From Staphylococcus argensis (GTDB taxonomy: Bacteria; Bacillota; Bacilli; Staphylococcales; Staphylococcaceae), in assembly GCF_002902305.1 (NCBI RefSeq), contig NZ_PPPX01000011.1, positions 190,506-246,673 of the forward strand: 56,168 nt of DNA, given 5' to 3'. Under the pieces are notes generated by a model. The model was not told the origin of the DNA and searched no databases. It worked only from the letters and a program-made list of their open reading frames with translations. The first letter of the stretch is position 1. Every line of letters begins with the position of its first letter. A program made the translations under genes and the position numbers. Shown here piece after piece: positions 27,333-37,115 of this stretch.

Positions 27333-30300
27333 GCCAATCAACCTCCTTCAACTTACGCACGGCAACATAGACGTCTCTTTGGTTTCCTATAGGGCCATAA
27401 TAGTTAAAGTGATAACTAATTTGTGCGTAACCCCCGACGAGTTGGGTCGGTTTCAAATGTATACGTGTTGGCGCGTTGTGTGAACCGCCACGTGTATCTG
27501 TAATTTGTGAGCCTGGTGTTTGAATATGTTTATCTTGTGCGTGATACATAAACATCGTTCCTCTTGGCATACGGTGAGATACGACTGCACGCGCAGTAAC
27601 GACACCGTTTCGGTTATAAATTTCTAACCACTCATTATCTTGAATGTCATGTGCTTCGGCATCTTCACGTGCAAGCCACACTGTTGGTCCACCTCTAAAC
27701 AACGTCAACATGTGTTGGTTGTCCTGATAAGTAGAGTGGATGTTCCATTTACCGTGTGGTGTGAGATAACGTAAGACGAGTGTATCTTTGTCTGCCTCCA
27801 CATGTTTGTCTTTCGTACCGAAGACCATTGGTGGCAACGTTGGTTTATATACTGGTAAACTTTCGCCAAATTGTTGGAACACTTCATGGTCAATGTAGTA
27901 ACTTTGGCGGCCTGTTAATGTTCTAAACGGCACGAGTCTTTCCACGTTTGTCGTAAATGGTGAGTAACGTTGACCATTTTTATTAGAACCAGGGAACACA
28001 GCTGTAGGAATCACTTCACGTGGTTGAGATGTAATGTTTAAGAACGTGATCTTCTCTGCTGCACGTTCACTTGAAATGTCTTTGAGCTGCATACCTGTTT
28101 GTTCTTCAAGATCTTCGTATGATTTCTGTGATAACTTACCATTTGTTGCTGATGAAATGTTCAATACCACATCTGCGGCACGTCTCGCTGTATCCATTCG
28201 AGGACGACCATATTTCACAGTGTCATTGCTATCGTCAGACCATGTACCGATCAGGCTCTTGAGTTCTTCGTATTGTTCTTTAACAGGGAAGCTGACTCCG
28301 TGTGCACCTACTTTGTTTTTCTCTAAAAGTGGTCCTACTGTAACGAACTTGTTGTAAATTTGAGTGTAATCTCGGTCGACTACTGTGAAGCTTGGCATCG
28401 TTTGACCTGGCACCGCTTCAATCTCACCTTTGCTCCAATCTTTCACTTCACCATTCACGTTAGAAATCTCTTGTTTCGAATCGTGAGCAAGCGGTGATGT
28501 AACAACATCCTTATAAACACCTGTAAGATGTTGTTCCGCTGTTTCAGAGACCGCTTTACTTAGCGTTCTAAAGATATCCCAGTCTGAGCAAGATTCCCAT
28601 AATGGATCAATCGCAGGGTTGAACGGGTGAACGAATGGATGCATGTCTGTAGAGGACAAGTCATGTTTTTCGTACCAAGTCGCTGCTGGTAAGATAATAT
28701 CGGAATAAAGTGGTGTCGCTGTCATACGGAAATCAAGTGATACGAGCAAGTCGAGCTTACCTTCTGTATCTTCACGCCATTTAATTTCTTCTGGTTTCTC
28801 TCTTTCATTCGGTTCAGCGAGCAATCCTGAGCGTGTACCTAATAAGTGTTTCATGAAGTATTCTTGACCTTTAGCTGAACTAGAGATTAAGTTAGAGCGC
28901 CAAAGGAAGAGTGTCTTAGGATGGTTCTCTTTCGCATCTGGATCTTCAACCGCAAACTGAATATCTTTATTTTTAACTGCTTCAACCGCTTTACTAATAA
29001 TCGTTTCATTATTAAATTGGCCTTCGTCACGCGCTTCTTCACCGAACAATAGACTGTTTTTATTAAATTGAGGATAAGATGGCAACCATCCTAGTTTCGC
29101 AGCAGTCACGTTGTAATCAGCTGGATGTTTATGTTTAACATCTTTCGCTAGTGGTGATTTCAATTTATCAACGAATGACTCTTCATATTTCCACTGATCT
29201 GTCGCAAAGTAGAACCAGCTTGTACCGTTCTGTAAGCGTGGTGGGCCTTGCCAGTCTTTCGCAAAGGCTACAGTATTCCAACCTTCAATTGGACGACATT
29301 TCTCTTGACCTACGTAGTGCGCCCAACCACCGCCATTGACACCTTGACATCCGCAAAGCAAGACAAGATTCAATACTGCACGGTAAATCGTATCTGAGTT
29401 GAACCAATGGTTGATACCTGCACCCATAATAATCATGGAACGCCCTTTCGTATCGATAGCGTTCTGTGCGAATTCACGTCCCACTTGTGCTACGACATCT
29501 GCTTTCACACCTGTGATTTGTTCTTGCCATGCTGGTGTGTAGTGGGATGTGGCATCATCATAGCCTTTCGCTTCAAGTTCATGATCAAATCGTTTAATAC
29601 CATATTGACTCGCCATGAGATCATAAATCGTAGTCACATAGCGTGTTGAACCGTCTGCGAGTGTGACTTTATGCGTTGGAATTGGGCGTTGGAAGACACC
29701 GTTACCTTCGTTGTCGAAGTATGGGAAGTTAATCGTTTGTAACTCATAATCACTATCTGTAATAGACAGTGCTGGATCAATCTTAGTACCATCTTCAGTC
29801 TCTAACTTTAGATTCCATTTCTTACCTTCTTCCCAACGTTGACCCATCGTACCGTTTGGAACAACGAGTTGTTGTGTTAAAGCGTCGAATACCACTGGTT
29901 TCCACTCACTATTTGCAGTCTCTTGACCAAGGTCATTAACGCGTAAGAAACGGCCTGCTTTGAGCCCTTGTTCATCTTCGTCGAGCATGATGACGAATGG
30001 CATATCTGTATATTGCTTTGCATAGTTGATAAAGTGTTCTGAAGGTTGATCTTCGTAGAACTCTTGTAAGATGACGTGTGTCATCGCTTGAGCAACGGCA
30101 GCGTCTGTACCTGGATGTGGTGCTAGCCAGTTGTCTGCGAACTTAACATTTTCCGCATAGTCAGGAGCGACTGAAACAACTTTCGTTCCTCTATAGCGAA
30201 CCTCTGTCATAAAGTGTGCATCTGGTGTACGTGTTAACGGTACGTTAGAACCCCACATCACGATGTAAGATGCATTGTACCAGTCACTAGATTCAGGCAC

Positions 30301-31005
30301 GTCAGTTTGTTCACCCCAAATTTGTGGTGAAGCTGGTGGTAAATCGGCATACCAGTCGTAGAAACTCAACATTTCCCCACCAAGTAAGCTGACGAAGCGT
30401 GCTCCAGAAGCATAGCTTAGCATTGACATGGCTGGAATCGGTGTGAATCCCGCAATACGGTCTGGACCATATTTCTTAATCGTATAAATAATTTGTGCTG
30501 CGATGAGTTTGGATACATCTTTCCAGTTCGTACGGATGAGTCCACCTTTACCTCTCGCTTGTTTATAAGTACGTGCTTTCTCATCATCTTCAACGATTGA
30601 AGCCCATGCTGCGACTGTGTTGTTATCGTGTTCCTTTAACGCTTCAACCCACAATTCCCACAACTTACCACGGATATATGGGTAACGAATACGTAATGGG
30701 CTATATTCGTACCATGAGAATGACGCACCACGTGGACAGCCACGTGGTTCAAACTCAGGCATATCGGGACCACAGCTTGGGTAGTCAGTCTGTTGGTTCT
30801 CCCACGTAATCACGCCGTTCTTAACAAATACTTTCCATGAACAGGAGCCTGTACAGTTTACACCGTGTGTCGTACGGACAACTTTATCGTGACTCCAACG
30901 CTCACGATACATCTTCTCCCATTCTCTACTCTTGTGTTCTAATACGGACCAGTTGCCGTTGAACTTCTCTGTTGGTTTGAAAAAGTTCGTTTTAAATTTC
31001 TTCAT
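27322..31005 (-). CDS. narG: respiratory nitrate reductase alpha subunit NarG
   Basis: 1227 aa from ATG 31005 (gagaggat 10 bp upstream); a longer in-frame start at 31086 lacks family similarity. A molybdopterin oxidoreductase. The N-terminal FS0 cluster is HGVNCTGSCSW with a later Cys in YPSCGPDM, then GCPRGASFSWYEYSPLR. The Asp ligand of Mo lies in SYIVMWGSNVPLTRTPDAHF-type sequence. The C-terminal dinucleotide-binding domain includes HGKWNIHSTYQDN. It reduces nitrate to nitrite on the cytoplasmic side. First gene of narGHJI. Confidence 0.95.
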   Translation of the reverse strand: MKKFKTNFFKPTEKFNGNWSVLEHKSREWEKMYRERWSHDKVVRTTHGVNCTGSCSWKVFVKNGVITWENQQTDYPSCGPDMPEFEPRGCPRGASFSWYEYSPLRIRYPYIRGKLWELWVEALKEHDNNTVAAWASIVEDDEKARTYKQARGKGGLIRTNWKDVSKLIAAQIIYTIKKYGPDRIAGFTPIPAMSMLSYASGARFVSLLGGEMLSFYDWYADLPPASPQIWGEQTDVPESSDWYNASYIVMWGSNVPLTRTPDAHFMTEVRYRGTKVVSVAPDYAENVKFADNWLAPHPGTDAAVAQAMTHVILQEFYEDQPSEHFINYAKQYTDMPFVIMLDEDEQGLKAGRFLRVNDLGQETANSEWKPVVFDALTQQLVVPNGTMGQRWEEGKKWNLKLETEDGTKIDPALSITDSDYELQTINFPYFDNEGNGVFQRPIPTHKVTLADGSTRYVTTIYDLMASQYGIKRFDHELEAKGYDDATSHYTPAWQEQITGVKADVVAQVGREFAQNAIDTKGRSMIIMGAGINHWFNSDTIYRAVLNLVLLCGCQGVNGGGWAHYVGQEKCRPIEGWNTVAFAKDWQGPPRLQNGTSWFYFATDQWKYEESFVDKLKSPLAKDVKHKHPADYNVTAAKLGWLPSYPQFNKNSLLFGEEARDEGQFNNETIISKAVEAVKNKDIQFAVEDPDAKENHPKTLFLWRSNLISSSAKGQEYFMKHLLGTRSGLLAEPNEREKPEEIKWREDTEGKLDLLVSLDFRMTATPLYSDIILPAATWYEKHDLSSTDMHPFVHPFNPAIDPLWESCSDWDIFRTLSKAVSETAEQHLTGVYKDVVTSPLAHDSKQEISNVNGEVKDWSKGEIEAVPGQTMPSFTVVDRDYTQIYNKFVTVGPLLEKNKVGAHGVSFPVKEQYEELKSLIGTWSDDSNDTVKYGRPRMDTARRAADVVLNISSATNGKLSQKSYEDLEEQTGMQLKDISSERAAEKITFLNITSQPREVIPTAVFPGSNKNGQRYSPFTTNVERLVPFRTLTGRQSYYIDHEVFQQFGESLPVYKPTLPPMVFGTKDKHVEADKDTLVLRYLTPHGKWNIHSTYQDNQHMLTLFRGGPTVWLAREDAEAHDIQDNEWLEIYNRNGVVTARAVVSHRMPRGTMFMYHAQDKHIQTPGSQITDTRGGSHNAPTRIHLKPTQLVGGYAQISYHFNYYGPIGNQRDVYVAVRKLKEVDWLED

Positions 31006-31132
31006 TTCATAACATCCTCTCAAACATGCCCTGTTTCTTAGAGTGAATCCTCTTTGCATGATCTTTACTTTCCATACACCTTTCACTCTTATCTATTAAA
31101 AGTAATGATATGTCTAAATAACTTGTTAATTT

Positions 31133-31176
31133 ATTGTACATTTTTTCACAAGACCCTCATATTAGGGATTTACCTA
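31133..31176 (-). promoter_or_regulatory. narG promoter: NreC box, Rex-like box, -10
   Basis: TAGGGATTTACCTA (31163-31176) differs by one base from the NreC consensus TAGGG-N4-CCCTA. TTGTACATTTTTTCACAA (31134-31151) differs at two positions from the Rex consensus. The minus-strand -10 TACAAT (31138-31133) overlaps the Rex-like box, and no good -35 exists, as expected for an activated promoter. Rex binding here would couple nitrate respiration to the NADH/NAD+ ratio. Confidence 0.65.
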
Positions 31177-31241
31177 TTTGCCTCATAGAACTCCCTTACC
31201 CCTTGTAGCAATGCACTTTGTAGCGGTATTAAAATGAAAAA

Positions 31242-31344
31242 GGGAGTGAGACAGAAATCTATTTGATTTCGTAGTCTCACCCCCGCACGGCTGCCTAGTA
31301 TTTGAAAAAGCGTCAGCTATTTCAAGTACAGACAGCTACTGCGA
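31242..31344. repeat. intergenic repeat family A, copy 2
   Basis: Hairpin GGGAGTGAGAC / GTCTCACCCCC around AGAAATC...GATTTC. A second hairpin TATTTGAAA / TTTCAAGTA has an AGCGTCAGC loop, then CAGCTACTGCG. Read on the minus strand the first hairpin is followed by CTTTTTCATTTT, so it can also terminate cobA transcription. Confidence 0.8.
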
Positions 31345-31502
31345 AAAGCAATAATAAATATCTTTATTAATTGTCAAGTTACTCTAAAATGTAATTACTA
31401 CACATCCATTGCTTATTCTAATAGTAACTTTTTATTTATGTCCCAAACCCTTCCAATCGCTAAAATGCCTCTCATTTTATAAATATGAATTGTCAATATC
31501 AT

Positions 31503-32396
31503 TTACAATAATGTTTCTTTAATGTGCTGAATCAACGCGAGTTGAGACGGATGATAATCGCAATCTGAATCGATATCTAAATATGCAGTGCGGCCTTCCT
31601 CATAAATTTCAAATGCACGAGCGATGTTAGCTGTTCGATCCCCTTGAAGTAATACGGGTGTTGAGACATGCGGATTAAACATCTTCTCTAAATCTAATAC
31701 GGGCCCTATAAGTATGAGACCTGGACCATCGACGTCGCTGTCCTCTACTTGTAATGCAATTGTTGAGACGTGACCTTTGATGACTTGCTCACGTTCATAT
31801 GAGGCTTGAAAAATAACGTTCACCGGATAATCGGTAGTAGTCTCTTGTTGAATGGTCGACATGATTTGTCCAATCCTTTTAATACCCATATAAATCGCTA
31901 ACGTGCCTTGCTGTATCATCGAAACGAAGCGCTCGGGTGTGTCGATGACTGCTTGACCGGTACAGTACGTCACACTGTTCGACAAACGACGAGACGTGAG
32001 ACCGATACATAAGGATGCGACCGCAGCGCTTGCACTCGTAACTCCTGGCACCACCTCGTAATCGATGTTCGCTTGTTCAAGTGCTTCAACCTCTTCTTGT
32101 AGTCGTCCAAAGATCGCAGGATCGCCACCTTTCAATCTAACTACGCATCCATTCTCCTCAGCGCTAGCAATCAGCTGTTGATTGATCTCTTCTTGCTTCG
32201 TCGTAGGATGATAAGGAATCTTCCCTACGTTGATTAACTGCGCATCAGGACGCGTCAACTGCAAGATAAACGGATTGACGAGTCGATCATAGAGTACCAC
32301 GTCAGCTTGATACAATAAATGCTCTGCTCGACGCGTTAACAAGTTAGGATCCCCAGGTCCAGCACCAACGAGGTACACTTTAGACACTACAGACAT
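31503..32396 (-). CDS. cobA: uroporphyrinogen-III C-methyltransferase (SUMT) for siroheme
   Basis: 297 aa. SAM-dependent tetrapyrrole methylase: VYLVGAGPGDPNLLT (the P-loop-like GAGPGD), RLKGGDPAIFGR, the PGVTSASAA motif and YMGIKRI. The normal SUMT core is about 240 aa; the C-terminal 55 residues are extra. It makes precorrin-2, the precursor of the siroheme used by NirB. In staphylococci it is also called nasF or sirA. It overlaps nirD by 10 bp. Last gene of the nir operon. Confidence 0.9.
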   Translation of the reverse strand: MSVVSKVYLVGAGPGDPNLLTRRAEHLLYQADVVLYDRLVNPFILQLTRPDAQLINVGKIPYHPTTKQEEINQQLIASAEENGCVVRLKGGDPAIFGRLQEEVEALEQANIDYEVVPGVTSASAAVASLCIGLTSRRLSNSVTYCTGQAVIDTPERFVSMIQQGTLAIYMGIKRIGQIMSTIQQETTTDYPVNVIFQASYEREQVIKGHVSTIALQVEDSDVDGPGLILIGPVLDLEKMFNPHVSTPVLLQGDRTANIARAFEIYEEGRTAYLDIDSDCDYHPSQLALIQHIKETLL

Positions 32397-32701
32397 ATAT
32401 AGACATCCCCGTTATCTACTGTCACCTCGTAAACTGACACACATCCAGTATCAGGTTCTTGTACTTCACCTGTGTTTAAATCAATCTTCTGATCATGTAA
32501 TGGACAATAGACGTATTCACCACTGACTGTCCCTTCTGACAGCGGTCCTTGTTTGTGAGGACAAATATTGTTAATCGCATGAATTTCTCCAGATTCAGTT
32601 AAAAATAATCCAATCTCTTGATCTCCTACGATGACTTTCTTACCGATTAAAGGTTTCAATTCAGATAGCTCTGCTACTTTAATTGGGGTCTTTGTACTCA
32701 T
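32387..32701 (-). CDS. nirD: nitrite reductase small subunit NirD
   Basis: 104 aa from ATG 32701. Rieske-type [2Fe-2S] fold with both ligand pairs intact: NICPHKQGPL and YCPLHDQKID (C-x-H and C-x2-H). Some NirD proteins lack these ligands; this one should bind the cluster. Upstream in-frame starts run into nirB. Its start lies just inside the nirB terminal region, so the genes are translationally coupled. Confidence 0.9.
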   Translation of the reverse strand: MSTKTPIKVAELSELKPLIGKKVIVGDQEIGLFLTESGEIHAINNICPHKQGPLSEGTVSGEYVYCPLHDQKIDLNTGEVQEPDTGCVSVYEVTVDNGDVYICL

Positions 32702-32702
32702 C

Positions 32703-35105
32703 TTAAACACGCTCCACTTCAAATATCTTCTGTTTACGTTCGTCAGCAACAATATCTGACCAAGGTTCTTGCGCTACCGCTTCTTTCGCTTCCATAATAC
32801 GTTCGAATAGCTCTTGTTGTTTCTCAGGGTCTAACACGACTTCTTTCACATGGTCTAGACCTAAACGGTTCAACCACGGTGCCGTACGTTCTGCATAAAT
32901 GCCTGTTTCACGATAATATTGCATCACTGCACCACAGAGACGGATGACTTCATCTTCTGTTTCTACTGTAGTGAGGTGTTGACCTTTCGCTACTTCTGTA
33001 CCTCCGTTACCACCGATGTAAATTTGGAAACCATTTTCGACACCGATGACACCAAAGTCTTTCACACCAGATTCTACACAACTTCTTGGACAACCTGAGA
33101 CACCCATTTTAAATTTATGCGGTGTATCGATATACTCGAACGTCTTCTCTAAACGAATGCCGAGACGAGTTGTATATTGCGTACCGAAACGACAGAATTC
33201 TTTACCGACACAACTTTTAACTGAGCGGGTCTTCTTACCATAAGCAGAAGCTGAACGCATACCGAGTGCTTCCCACACGCGTGGCAATTCCTCTTTCTTC
33301 AAGCCATACAAGCCTATACGTTGTGAACCCGTCACTTTCACGAGTGGCACGTCGAATTGTTTCGCCACTTCGCCTAAACGAATCAACTGGTCTGCATCAG
33401 TCACGCCACCTCGCATTTGTGGAATAACTGAGAACGTACCATCATTCTGAATGTTGGCATGATAACGTTCATTAGCGAAGCGTGATTCCTGCTCGTCTTG
33501 ATGTTCATGCGGATAAACCATATTTAAGTAATAGTTCAATGCTGGACGGCATTTCGGACAACCATGCTTGTCTTTAAAGTTAAGCACATGACGCACTTCT
33601 TTAGATGTCTTCAAGCCCTTCGCACGAATTTGCGTCACGATTTGGTTACGCGTTAAATCTGTACATGCACAAATACCTGTTGGTGCCGAACCTTGATATT
33701 TATCTCCTAAAGTATACTCAAGGATTTGAGCGATTTGCCCTTTACATTTACCACAAGAGTTACCTGCTTTCGTCGCTTTCGTTACTTCGCTCACTTGAGT
33801 AAGACCTTTCTGCTTAATTGCATCGACGATAGTTCCTTTAGCAACACCATTACAACCACAGATAATCTCATCGTCTGGCATATCTGCAATGCTCGTTTCA
33901 GCTGTTTCACCTGGCTTTTGCAGTAACGATGTGAGTGTATAACCTTCGATAGAATCGTGCTTACGCATCATGCTGAATAAGCGACTGCCATCATCAGTAT
34001 CTCCATATAGCACGGCACCGACCACTTGATCTTCTTCTAGGAAGATCTTTTTATACGTGTTATGGATACTATCAAAGACCTCGACACCATGAATCGTTGG
34101 CGATTCTTTAATCACACCTGCACTGTAGAGATCACAACCTGAGACTTTTAAAGAGGTAAAAGTCGTAGAGCCATGATAACCAGACGTTTGTCGATCCGTG
34201 AGTACATCCGCTAGAACTTTACCTTGCTCATAAAGTGGCGCGACTAATCCGTAAACTGTACCACGATGTTCAGCACATTCACCAACTGCATAAATCGCTG
34301 GATCACTCGTTTGCATAAAGTCATCAACAACAATACCTCTATTGACATCTAAACCGCTTGCTTTAGCAATCTCAGTATACGGACGAATACCCACAGCCAT
34401 CACGACAAGATCCGTTTCAATCTCTCTGCCGTCAGCTAAGCGAATGGCTTCCACATTGTCTTGACCAAGAATTTCTTGCGTACTTGCTTGAAGTTCAAAG
34501 TGCATACCTTGCGCTTCTAAATCTCCTTTAAGTAACTCGCCACCTTTGCGGTCTAGCTGCATTTCCATCAACCATTCAGCGAGGTGAACCACTGTCACTT
34601 CCATACCTTGGTCCATAAGGCCTCTCGCACATTCTAAACCGAGAAGTCCTCCCCCGATGACGACCGCTTTCTTATTGTGCTGTGCAATCTCAATCATGCG
34701 CTCTGTATCTTCAATCGTACGCCAGCCGATGACGTTCGGTAAGTCTGATCCTGGGATAGGTAAGACAAAGGCTTTCGAACCTGTGGCAAAGATACATGTA
34801 TCATAGTCGACTTTGATACCTTGTTCGGTCGTGATGACCTTCTCTTGACGATTTAATTCCACTACTGGATCGTTAGTTAAAATGCGAATCTGATGATCGC
34901 CATACCATTCATATGGATTCATAATTGTATCTTCAACTGTCATCTTCTTCTGAAGAATGTTGGACAACATGATACGGTTGTAGTTCGGATAAGGTTCCTT
35001 GCCTATTACCGTAATTTCGTATCGTGTATCATCTCTACTCAATATTTCTTCTACTGTACGAATACCTGCCATACCATTACCAATGATTACTAACTTCTCT
35101 TTCAT
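32703..35105 (-). CDS. nirB: NADH-dependent nitrite reductase large subunit NirB
   Basis: 800 aa. Domains in order: an FAD/NAD oxidoreductase (1-400; LVIIGNGMAGIRT, and AVVIGGGLLGLECA for NADH); a BFD-like [2Fe-2S] domain (CGCNGVAKGT with SCGKCKGQI) and a second CxC...CxxC patch; then the siroheme/[4Fe-4S] sulfite/nitrite reductase domain with SCVGKEFCRFG and VSGCPRSCVES. It reduces nitrite to ammonium using NADH in the cytoplasm. It is 89 bp downstream of nirR. Confidence 0.93.
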   Translation of the reverse strand: MKEKLVIIGNGMAGIRTVEEILSRDDTRYEITVIGKEPYPNYNRIMLSNILQKKMTVEDTIMNPYEWYGDHQIRILTNDPVVELNRQEKVITTEQGIKVDYDTCIFATGSKAFVLPIPGSDLPNVIGWRTIEDTERMIEIAQHNKKAVVIGGGLLGLECARGLMDQGMEVTVVHLAEWLMEMQLDRKGGELLKGDLEAQGMHFELQASTQEILGQDNVEAIRLADGREIETDLVVMAVGIRPYTEIAKASGLDVNRGIVVDDFMQTSDPAIYAVGECAEHRGTVYGLVAPLYEQGKVLADVLTDRQTSGYHGSTTFTSLKVSGCDLYSAGVIKESPTIHGVEVFDSIHNTYKKIFLEEDQVVGAVLYGDTDDGSRLFSMMRKHDSIEGYTLTSLLQKPGETAETSIADMPDDEIICGCNGVAKGTIVDAIKQKGLTQVSEVTKATKAGNSCGKCKGQIAQILEYTLGDKYQGSAPTGICACTDLTRNQIVTQIRAKGLKTSKEVRHVLNFKDKHGCPKCRPALNYYLNMVYPHEHQDEQESRFANERYHANIQNDGTFSVIPQMRGGVTDADQLIRLGEVAKQFDVPLVKVTGSQRIGLYGLKKEELPRVWEALGMRSASAYGKKTRSVKSCVGKEFCRFGTQYTTRLGIRLEKTFEYIDTPHKFKMGVSGCPRSCVESGVKDFGVIGVENGFQIYIGGNGGTEVAKGQHLTTVETEDEVIRLCGAVMQYYRETGIYAERTAPWLNRLGLDHVKEVVLDPEKQQELFERIMEAKEAVAQEPWSDIVADERKQKIFEVERV

Positions 35106-35194
35106 TGTAGAACCCCCACAAATGGACGAACTTAGAGTGTGTCACGAGAGTTGATGACCTATGGTTTGCACTGTTGCTGCAAATCATATAAGAC

Positions 35195-35896
35195 TTAGTC
35201 GTCGATTCGATCGTTGATGATCTCTCTTAAACGTTGGTCAAAGTTAATACTCGTCGTGAAATCAATTTGACAATCTAAATTCATCTGTTTAATTCTCTTC
35301 TTCGTCATGTTCACGAGGTAGCCATCATAGAAGAAAATGGGTAGAAAGAGCACACGCTTCTGCCCTTCAACGACTTCTTCCAAATAATCTTTATAAGAGA
35401 TGGAACCGTACAACGTGAGTACATGAATTGGTACTGGGAGTGTCAACTGCTCGCGGAACGCACGTAATTCCTCTTCAGGTTTACGATATTTCGTACTACC
35501 ATGCACATAGAGTATCACTGCATCGTAATCCGTTTGCGCTAATGCGTCCATCGCTTTGTCTTTCACGATATCAACCATTAACGGGTGATGTCCTAGTGGT
35601 TCACAAATCGTAAATGAGACGTCGTCATATTGTTGTTTAAAATGTTGAACAATCGCCGGCATATCATCTAAAAAGTGTGCGCCTGAGAAGATCATAAATG
35701 GAATTATTCTGAAATCGCGTTCTCCACTTTGAATCACCTGTTCAACAACACGATACGGATTGCGTGTTTCACTTTCTAGAAAAGCAACCTCATACTGATA
35801 AGTTGCGTCTTCAAGCATTGAGTTAATAAAGTGTTGTAATTCCTGATTCAAAGTTCCTTTTCGCATGCCATGAACGACAATGATGTTCATCGTCAT
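35195..35896 (-). CDS. nirR: sirohydrochlorin ferrochelatase-like protein (NirR/SirB)
   Basis: 233 aa, CbiX/SirB fold: IIVVHGMRKGT at the N-terminus (usually HGSR), IIPFMIFSGAHFLDDMP in the middle with the second metal His, and a repeat-like second half starting at LYVHGSTKY. It probably inserts iron into sirohydrochlorin to give siroheme for NirB. The Met in place of Ser in HGMR is typical of the staphylococcal form as I recall it. First gene of the nir operon; ATG 35896 is chosen for the ggga ribosome site 8 bp upstream. Confidence 0.82.
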   Translation of the reverse strand: MTMNIIVVHGMRKGTLNQELQHFINSMLEDATYQYEVAFLESETRNPYRVVEQVIQSGERDFRIIPFMIFSGAHFLDDMPAIVQHFKQQYDDVSFTICEPLGHHPLMVDIVKDKAMDALAQTDYDAVILYVHGSTKYRKPEEELRAFREQLTLPVPIHVLTLYGSISYKDYLEEVVEGQKRVLFLPIFFYDGYLVNMTKKRIKQMNLDCQIDFTTSINFDQRLREIINDRIDD

Positions 35897-35920
35897 ACCA
35901 TGACCACTCCCTTCATTTTC

Positions 35921-35989
35921 ATTATAGAATAGAATTAATTGAATTTGTGATATTTTTCACATACAAGTAAAAATATAGGGAATCCCCTT
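35921..35989 (-). promoter_or_regulatory. nir operon promoter: NreC box, Rex box, -10
   Basis: TAGGGAATCCCCTT (35976-35989) matches NreC consensus TAGGG-N4-CCCTA except the last base. TTGTGATATTTTTCACAT (35945-35962) matches the Rex consensus with two differences. A -10 TATAAT is on the minus strand at 35926-35921. Same arrangement as at narG. Confidence 0.7.
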
Positions 35990-36059
35990 ATACAAGATGG
36001 GCGAGAAAAGTCTACTTACAACCCGTTATCTTGTACTCAGAGAGGATTCCTCACGTGAT

Positions 36060-36590
36060 TTAAGGTCTCTTTAAATATTGACTATCAAAGGCCTCTGGAA
36101 TGAGTTCTTTATACATGAGTATCCCTAGGTCACCATCGTCATTCTCATGTTCTTTAAAGACTTGATAGCCTCGACGCTTGTAGATATCTAGCAACCATGG
36201 ATGTAGGCGACCAGACGTTCCAAGTACGACTGCAGGCACCTTGAGCGTGTCTCGTAGGAATGTTTCTTCAACGTACTTCAATAGTTTGCTACCTAATCCA
36301 CGACCTTCAAACTCTGGTCTTGTCGCGAACCACCAGACGAAAGGATACGTTGCTACACTTGGGCGATCTTCCCAAGGATAGCGGACTGAGATTGTGGAGA
36401 TGATTTGTTCCTCATCTTCTAAGACAAACATTGTCGTTGTCTTCATATTATTGCGTACCATGTCTTCGTCTGCATTCACAGACGGCCAATCAATTCCGAG
36501 TTCGCGTAAGGGTGTGAAAGCTTCGTGCATGATGTGGTAGAGCTCTTTCACGTCTGCTTCTGTCGCGACTCTTATGTTTAAGTTTGACAT
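36060..36590 (-). CDS. GNAT-family N-acetyltransferase
   Basis: 176 aa. Acetyl-CoA-binding motif ATRPEFEGRGLGSKLLKYVE (RGLGS loop). An earlier strand FVLEDEEQIISTISVR and a closing YKRRGYQVFKEHE segment complete the GNAT core. The substrate is unknown. It sits between the nir operon and the nirC-type channel on the same strand, but two repeat elements separate it from nirC, so it is likely its own unit. Confidence 0.85.
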   Translation of the reverse strand: MSNLNIRVATEADVKELYHIMHEAFTPLRELGIDWPSVNADEDMVRNNMKTTTMFVLEDEEQIISTISVRYPWEDRPSVATYPFVWWFATRPEFEGRGLGSKLLKYVEETFLRDTLKVPAVVLGTSGRLHPWLLDIYKRRGYQVFKEHENDDGDLGILMYKELIPEAFDSQYLKRP

Positions 36591-36685
36591 CGTGCCACCT
36601 CTTCCTCGTCATATTTGTGTAAGTCTGTTGATTGAACTTAACGCTACTTTATGATTTCAAATGCTGTGAGTCAACGCATTTGATT

Positions 36686-36787
36686 GGGAGCAAGACAGAA
36701 ATCTTTGATTTCGTTGTCTTGCCCCCGCAAAGAAAACTAGGGTTCATAAGAGTGTAAGCCCTTATGAATCCAGATCTCTACTGCGCA
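36686..36787 (+). repeat. intergenic repeat family A, copy 3
   Basis: Hairpin GGGAGCAAGAC / GTCTTGCCCCC around AGAAATC...GATTTC; second hairpin GGTTCATAAG / CTTATGAATC; ends TCTCTACTGCG. Stem bases differ from copies 1 and 2 but still pair. Confidence 0.8.
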
Positions 36788-36908
36788 AGTTTTACTTATA
36801 AATCGAACACTTATGATGAATGTGCATTCAGCTAATGTAATAGGTCTTTTTTTATTTATTTCTATAATAGATGGTTGAGAAAAATAGAAATTAAAGCAAA
36901 TAATAAGT

Positions 36909-37040
36909 ATTTTTCAATGTAGCCTCGACACGTTTGAGGGAACTAGGCCACAACGAAAATCCATTTCTCGAGCAAGAATAGCGAGAGAAATTAGTTGAGT
37001 GTGGACCCCTAAACAAGGGAGAGGCAAAACATTGAAAAAT
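36909..37040 (+). repeat. intergenic repeat family B, copy 3
   Basis: Outer ATTTTTCAATGT / ACATTGAAAAAT, next GCCTC / GAGGC, inner GGCCACA / TGTGGACC, apical TTTCTCG / CGAGAGAAA. Invariant GAAAATCCA and TTAGTTGA are present. No embedded A element. It lies 69 bp from the nirC stop. The sequence between copy A3 and this copy (36788-36908) is AT-rich with no feature. Confidence 0.85.
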
Positions 37041-37115
37041 AAAATAGATTTAAATATTTTCTAACTAAAAATACGACCATGCGATTGCACAGCCGTATTA
37101 AGTCATCATATGTGT

